In this document: piece after piece, positions 21,346 to 23,824 of the stretch
How positions within the stretch are numbered: position 1 is the first letter of the stretch
Layout of the letters: each line of letters starts with the position of its first letter
Notes under the pieces: model-generated
What the model was told of the DNA's origin: nothing
The model's input: the letters and a program-made list of their open reading frames with translations, nothing else
The model's database searches: none
Made by a program: the position numbers and the translations under genes
Origin: JAHJBR01 sp040757035
GTDB lineage: Archaea; Micrarchaeota; Micrarchaeia; Anstonellales; Bilamarchaeaceae
Direction of reading: 5' to 3'
Assembly (NCBI GenBank): GCA_040757035.1
Contig: JBFLYM010000011.1
Span: 1 to 23,824, forward strand
DNA length: 23,824 nt

Positions 21346-23610
21346 TTATTTTTTCTCCAATTCTAATTCATTTTTTAATAACGTAGTAAATTCTTCGTCC
21401 CATTTTTGCTGCGCGGTTTTAAAATCCACTTCTCCGTTTTCATTTTCAAGATTTTGAAGAATTTTATTTGCTGCGTTGTTACATCCAAAAACAAAATCTA
21501 TCTCAAGCAAACGTAGATTGTTTAATTTTTCTGACGCATTGTATATATCGTCGAACACCTTGCTTTTAAAGAACGCTTGAATCAAATACTGTTCAGGAGT
21601 TATACATGTATTTTCTGCCCTTCTTTTAAGCGCTGGAGGTATAAATTCAATTTGCATTTCTTTTTCCATTCTGCCAATATTTAAACCGCTCAAATCCCAG
21701 GAACTCGCTTCCGGGTTTTTGATAAATTTTGGCACAAGTTTGCATGTTTCTATATTATTACCTTTTTCAAGTTTGAAAACCTCGGTGAACTCTTTTTTCT
21801 CCTGGTCAGATTCATAGCAAAATCCCAAAACCCTGTAAATCCTGCTTTTTCTTCCAAAGGTTAATTTAGAAAGAAAGCTATATCTGTCAGTTGCAAGCAT
21901 ACTTGCAGAAGAAATACCAAAAACAAGTTCAAGTCTATCTTGGATATCCTTAAGAGATTCCGCATGCAAGTTGTATAATAAGAACACTCCGGGCTGCGTG
22001 TTAAGAAGATTAATTATTCCTTGTACTGCAACTCTACTTCTTACTTCATTGATAATTATAGCCGCATCTCCCATTCTAAGAAGCGCATTTGCCATACTGA
22101 CAAGATCTAATTCTTTGCTTGTTCCGGATTCAACATCAGAGCTCTGAACTCTCGCCGCGCCCATGTGAAATCCGCGTTTTCTGAATGCGCGTACGGGTAT
22201 CTCCTCAATATCCTGAATCGGAATTATTCTTTTTTTTGCGCCTATTGAAAGTATTTTTGCGGCTGTGAACGCTGTTTTTCCGCAACCTTTAAGACCCAAT
22301 ACAGCTTCGCTTGAACCGAGTGTTACCATAACATCGTCATAACCAGCGAAAAACGGTGTAAGAGTTCTGTATTTGAAATATTTGGGATAGGTATATGGAT
22401 TTTCCTGCATTATGCGCAACGCGCCTTGAAGTTCGTCAAATGTTGCGGGCGGTCTTTGTAAATGGCATCGCATATCCAATCTCTTCAAAACAACATCCAC
22501 AATAGGATTATTTTCATCAAATTTGCGCAATCCTTTTTCAGAAAGTACAATATGTTTGAACGCGTTTTCAAGAAGTTCGCGATTATAACTATAGAGGGTA
22601 TGACATATTCCAAATTTGCGATGTTCAAGATAAAGCGGTGAATTTTCGCTGTCTATATAAATATCCGTTATATTATTTTTATCCAACGCGAGATTTTCTA
22701 GCGGTGCGCCAATGCCGATTACCCATGCTGCCGCCTCTCTACCCATTGCAATTGCCTCTTTTGGCGTAATTGGAACCTCATGTATTATCGCTTCATCAAG
22801 AAAATATTGCCGATATTCCTTACTCTTCAATTCAAAAAGTACGCGATAATCGACATTTTCAAAGCTTTCTTTTCCTTGTTCAATTATTACGCGCTTAAGC
22901 ATGTTCAGAAGTTCTGGCGAAAGGTTTGTAATATACGGATTTCTTTGAACATAAAGAAATGTATTAGTTTCGGGCGTTTCATAAATTTGCACTTCTATTC
23001 CATAATTAAGTTTGTAATTTGCGTCAGTTCCTTTAAGTGGTACAGCCGTTGGCGGAACATCAAGAACTATTGAATTAACAAAATAAAGGCTTTTTAGTCC
23101 GGTAAGAGAGAGAAACGCCATTCGCATATCTCCTGTCTTTTTTGTGAGATTATACATTTTGGTTTCAACAAAGCGTTTTATTATTCCGTTAACCCAGGCG
23201 CGAAAATTCTGATACCCTTTCACATAAACCTGTTTTTCAGGTATAGATTCGTTATAATTTCTAAGTGTATTTTCAGCCATAATTGGATTCATGAACATGT
23301 ATTCATAGAATTGCCTTAAGGTTTTTCTTCGTAGTTCATAATGATCATCTGATTTCATTCCATAGATATCCTCGCGGAACATCAAGGCTTCAACTTGCTT
23401 GATTACATTTGCATATTCAGTAAGCACTGCTGTTTTTGGTTCATCAAGTTCAATAACCATTTTTTCTTCGTATGAAATTTTCGTTATTGTACCTTCTATC
23501 GTTGCTAAATCTTTAAGATGCAAATTCAAAAATTCCGGGGAGCCAAATTCATACGGACATTTTGATAAATCCACTATTGCTTTTGTTCCTTCAATATACG
23601 CATTGGTCAT
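21346..23610 (-). CDS. Type II/IV secretion-family ATPase (ArlI/TadA/VirB11-like), unusually long
   Basis: 754 residues against about 500-550 for common archaeal forms. Such ATPases form hexamers that power pilus, archaellum or secretion machines at the inner face of the membrane. The N-domain signature LENLALDKNNITDIYIDSENSPLYLEH is split over 304-330. Walker A is GLKGCGKTA (439-447), the Asp-box region DIEEIP is near 467, Walker B is DAAIIINEVRS (about 515-525), and the His box is YNLHAESL. Both a long N-terminal region (1-280) and a C-terminal extension of about 130 residues are unusual. No TadC/ArlJ-type membrane platform or prepilin peptidase is in the window. Confidence 0.85.
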   Translation of the reverse strand: MTNAYIEGTKAIVDLSKCPYEFGSPEFLNLHLKDLATIEGTITKISYEEKMVIELDEPKTAVLTEYANVIKQVEALMFREDIYGMKSDDHYELRRKTLRQFYEYMFMNPIMAENTLRNYNESIPEKQVYVKGYQNFRAWVNGIIKRFVETKMYNLTKKTGDMRMAFLSLTGLKSLYFVNSIVLDVPPTAVPLKGTDANYKLNYGIEVQIYETPETNTFLYVQRNPYITNLSPELLNMLKRVIIEQGKESFENVDYRVLFELKSKEYRQYFLDEAIIHEVPITPKEAIAMGREAAAWVIGIGAPLENLALDKNNITDIYIDSENSPLYLEHRKFGICHTLYSYNRELLENAFKHIVLSEKGLRKFDENNPIVDVVLKRLDMRCHLQRPPATFDELQGALRIMQENPYTYPKYFKYRTLTPFFAGYDDVMVTLGSSEAVLGLKGCGKTAFTAAKILSIGAKKRIIPIQDIEEIPVRAFRKRGFHMGAARVQSSDVESGTSKELDLVSMANALLRMGDAAIIINEVRSRVAVQGIINLLNTQPGVFLLYNLHAESLKDIQDRLELVFGISSASMLATDRYSFLSKLTFGRKSRIYRVLGFCYESDQEKKEFTEVFKLEKGNNIETCKLVPKFIKNPEASSWDLSGLNIGRMEKEMQIEFIPPALKRRAENTCITPEQYLIQAFFKSKVFDDIYNASEKLNNLRLLEIDFVFGCNNAANKILQNLENENGEVDFKTAQQKWDEEFTTLLKNELELEKK

Positions 23611-23704
23611 GCATAAAAATTAGAAGTAAGCGCTTAAAAAGCTACCTAAACTGTTAAATATTCTTCTTTTATAACGAAATCTAAAATCTATAATCATTAA
23701 TTTC

Positions 23705-23824
23705 CTAAATTCCCAAACTTTTAGGTACCATGAAACCTAAAATATCAGTTATTTCTTTCTGTTGCTTCGTCAATTCTGCCACAACAATCTCATTTTCATA
23801 AACTTTGCATTTAAGATTTCTGAG
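23705..23824 (-). CDS. 3' end of a minus-strand gene cut by the window edge
   Basis: The last 39 codons of a frame open to the window end, stopping at TAG (23707-23705). It contains VYENEIVVAELTKQQKEITDILGF and ends MVPKSLGI. This is too little to assign a family. The codon pattern is coding-like. The next gene on this strand is the secretion ATPase, 94 bases on, with an AT-rich gap between that probably holds its promoter. Confidence 0.5.
   Translation of the reverse strand, partial: LRNLKCKVYENEIVVAELTKQQKEITDILGFMVPKSLGI

Overview
The window reads as AT-rich archaeal DNA. The evidence is archaeal elongation factor 1-beta behind a Cys-rich zinc-ribbon gene, fibrillarin (FlpA), ADP-forming acyl-CoA synthetase subunits, an ArlI/TadA-type secretion ATPase, TATA boxes close to start codons, and tRNA genes without encoded CCA that carry introns bounded by bulge-helix-bulge (BHB) folds. 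A DPANN-type lineage (for example a Micrarchaeota/ARMAN-like genome) is my inference from the non-canonical tRNA introns and the many unrecognised proteins. It is not proven by the sequence.

Layout. 1-2050: a P-loop ATPase gene bracketed by CCTAACA boxes, two tandem units of a structured GC-rich repeat, and a tRNA-Arg(GCG)/tRNA-Ala(GGC) pair on the minus strand. 2178-3320: zinc ribbon and aEF1B, convergent with a protein made of three tandem helix-turn-helix-like repeats. 3493-9060: tRNA-Ala(CGC) with an intron, a 1753-residue membrane protein of unknown role, and a further copy of the structured repeat. 9069-13166: two more ATPase-plus-winged-helix genes, a small two-helix membrane protein and a frameshifted glycosyltransferase. 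13310-17625: thioredoxin reductase, rhomboid protease, ADP-forming acyl-CoA synthetase beta and alpha subunits, and convergent fibrillarin. 17637-21329: a DUF234-type ATPase, a decayed caspase-like gene, tRNA-Lys(CTT) with two introns, tRNA-Cys(GCA) and a beheaded DUF4143-type ATPase. 21346-23824: a large secretion-type ATPase and the tail of another minus-strand gene.

The most unusual signal is in the tRNAs. Three of five (Ala-GGC, Ala-CGC, Lys-CTT) are interrupted at the same place in the T-loop, between positions 59 and 60, each with the same 3-4-3 BHB geometry. In tRNA-Lys the T-loop intron is 239 nt and contains a copy of the structured repeat found elsewhere in the window. Another repeat copy ends on the base next to the mature 3' end of tRNA-Ala(GGC). 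Two further patterns stand out. A double-hairpin element sits at both of two convergent gene junctions and supplies the last codons of a gene at each. Four separate P-loop ATPase genes with winged-helix regions each have a palindrome or inverted repeat over the promoter or start codon, which suggests autoregulation.
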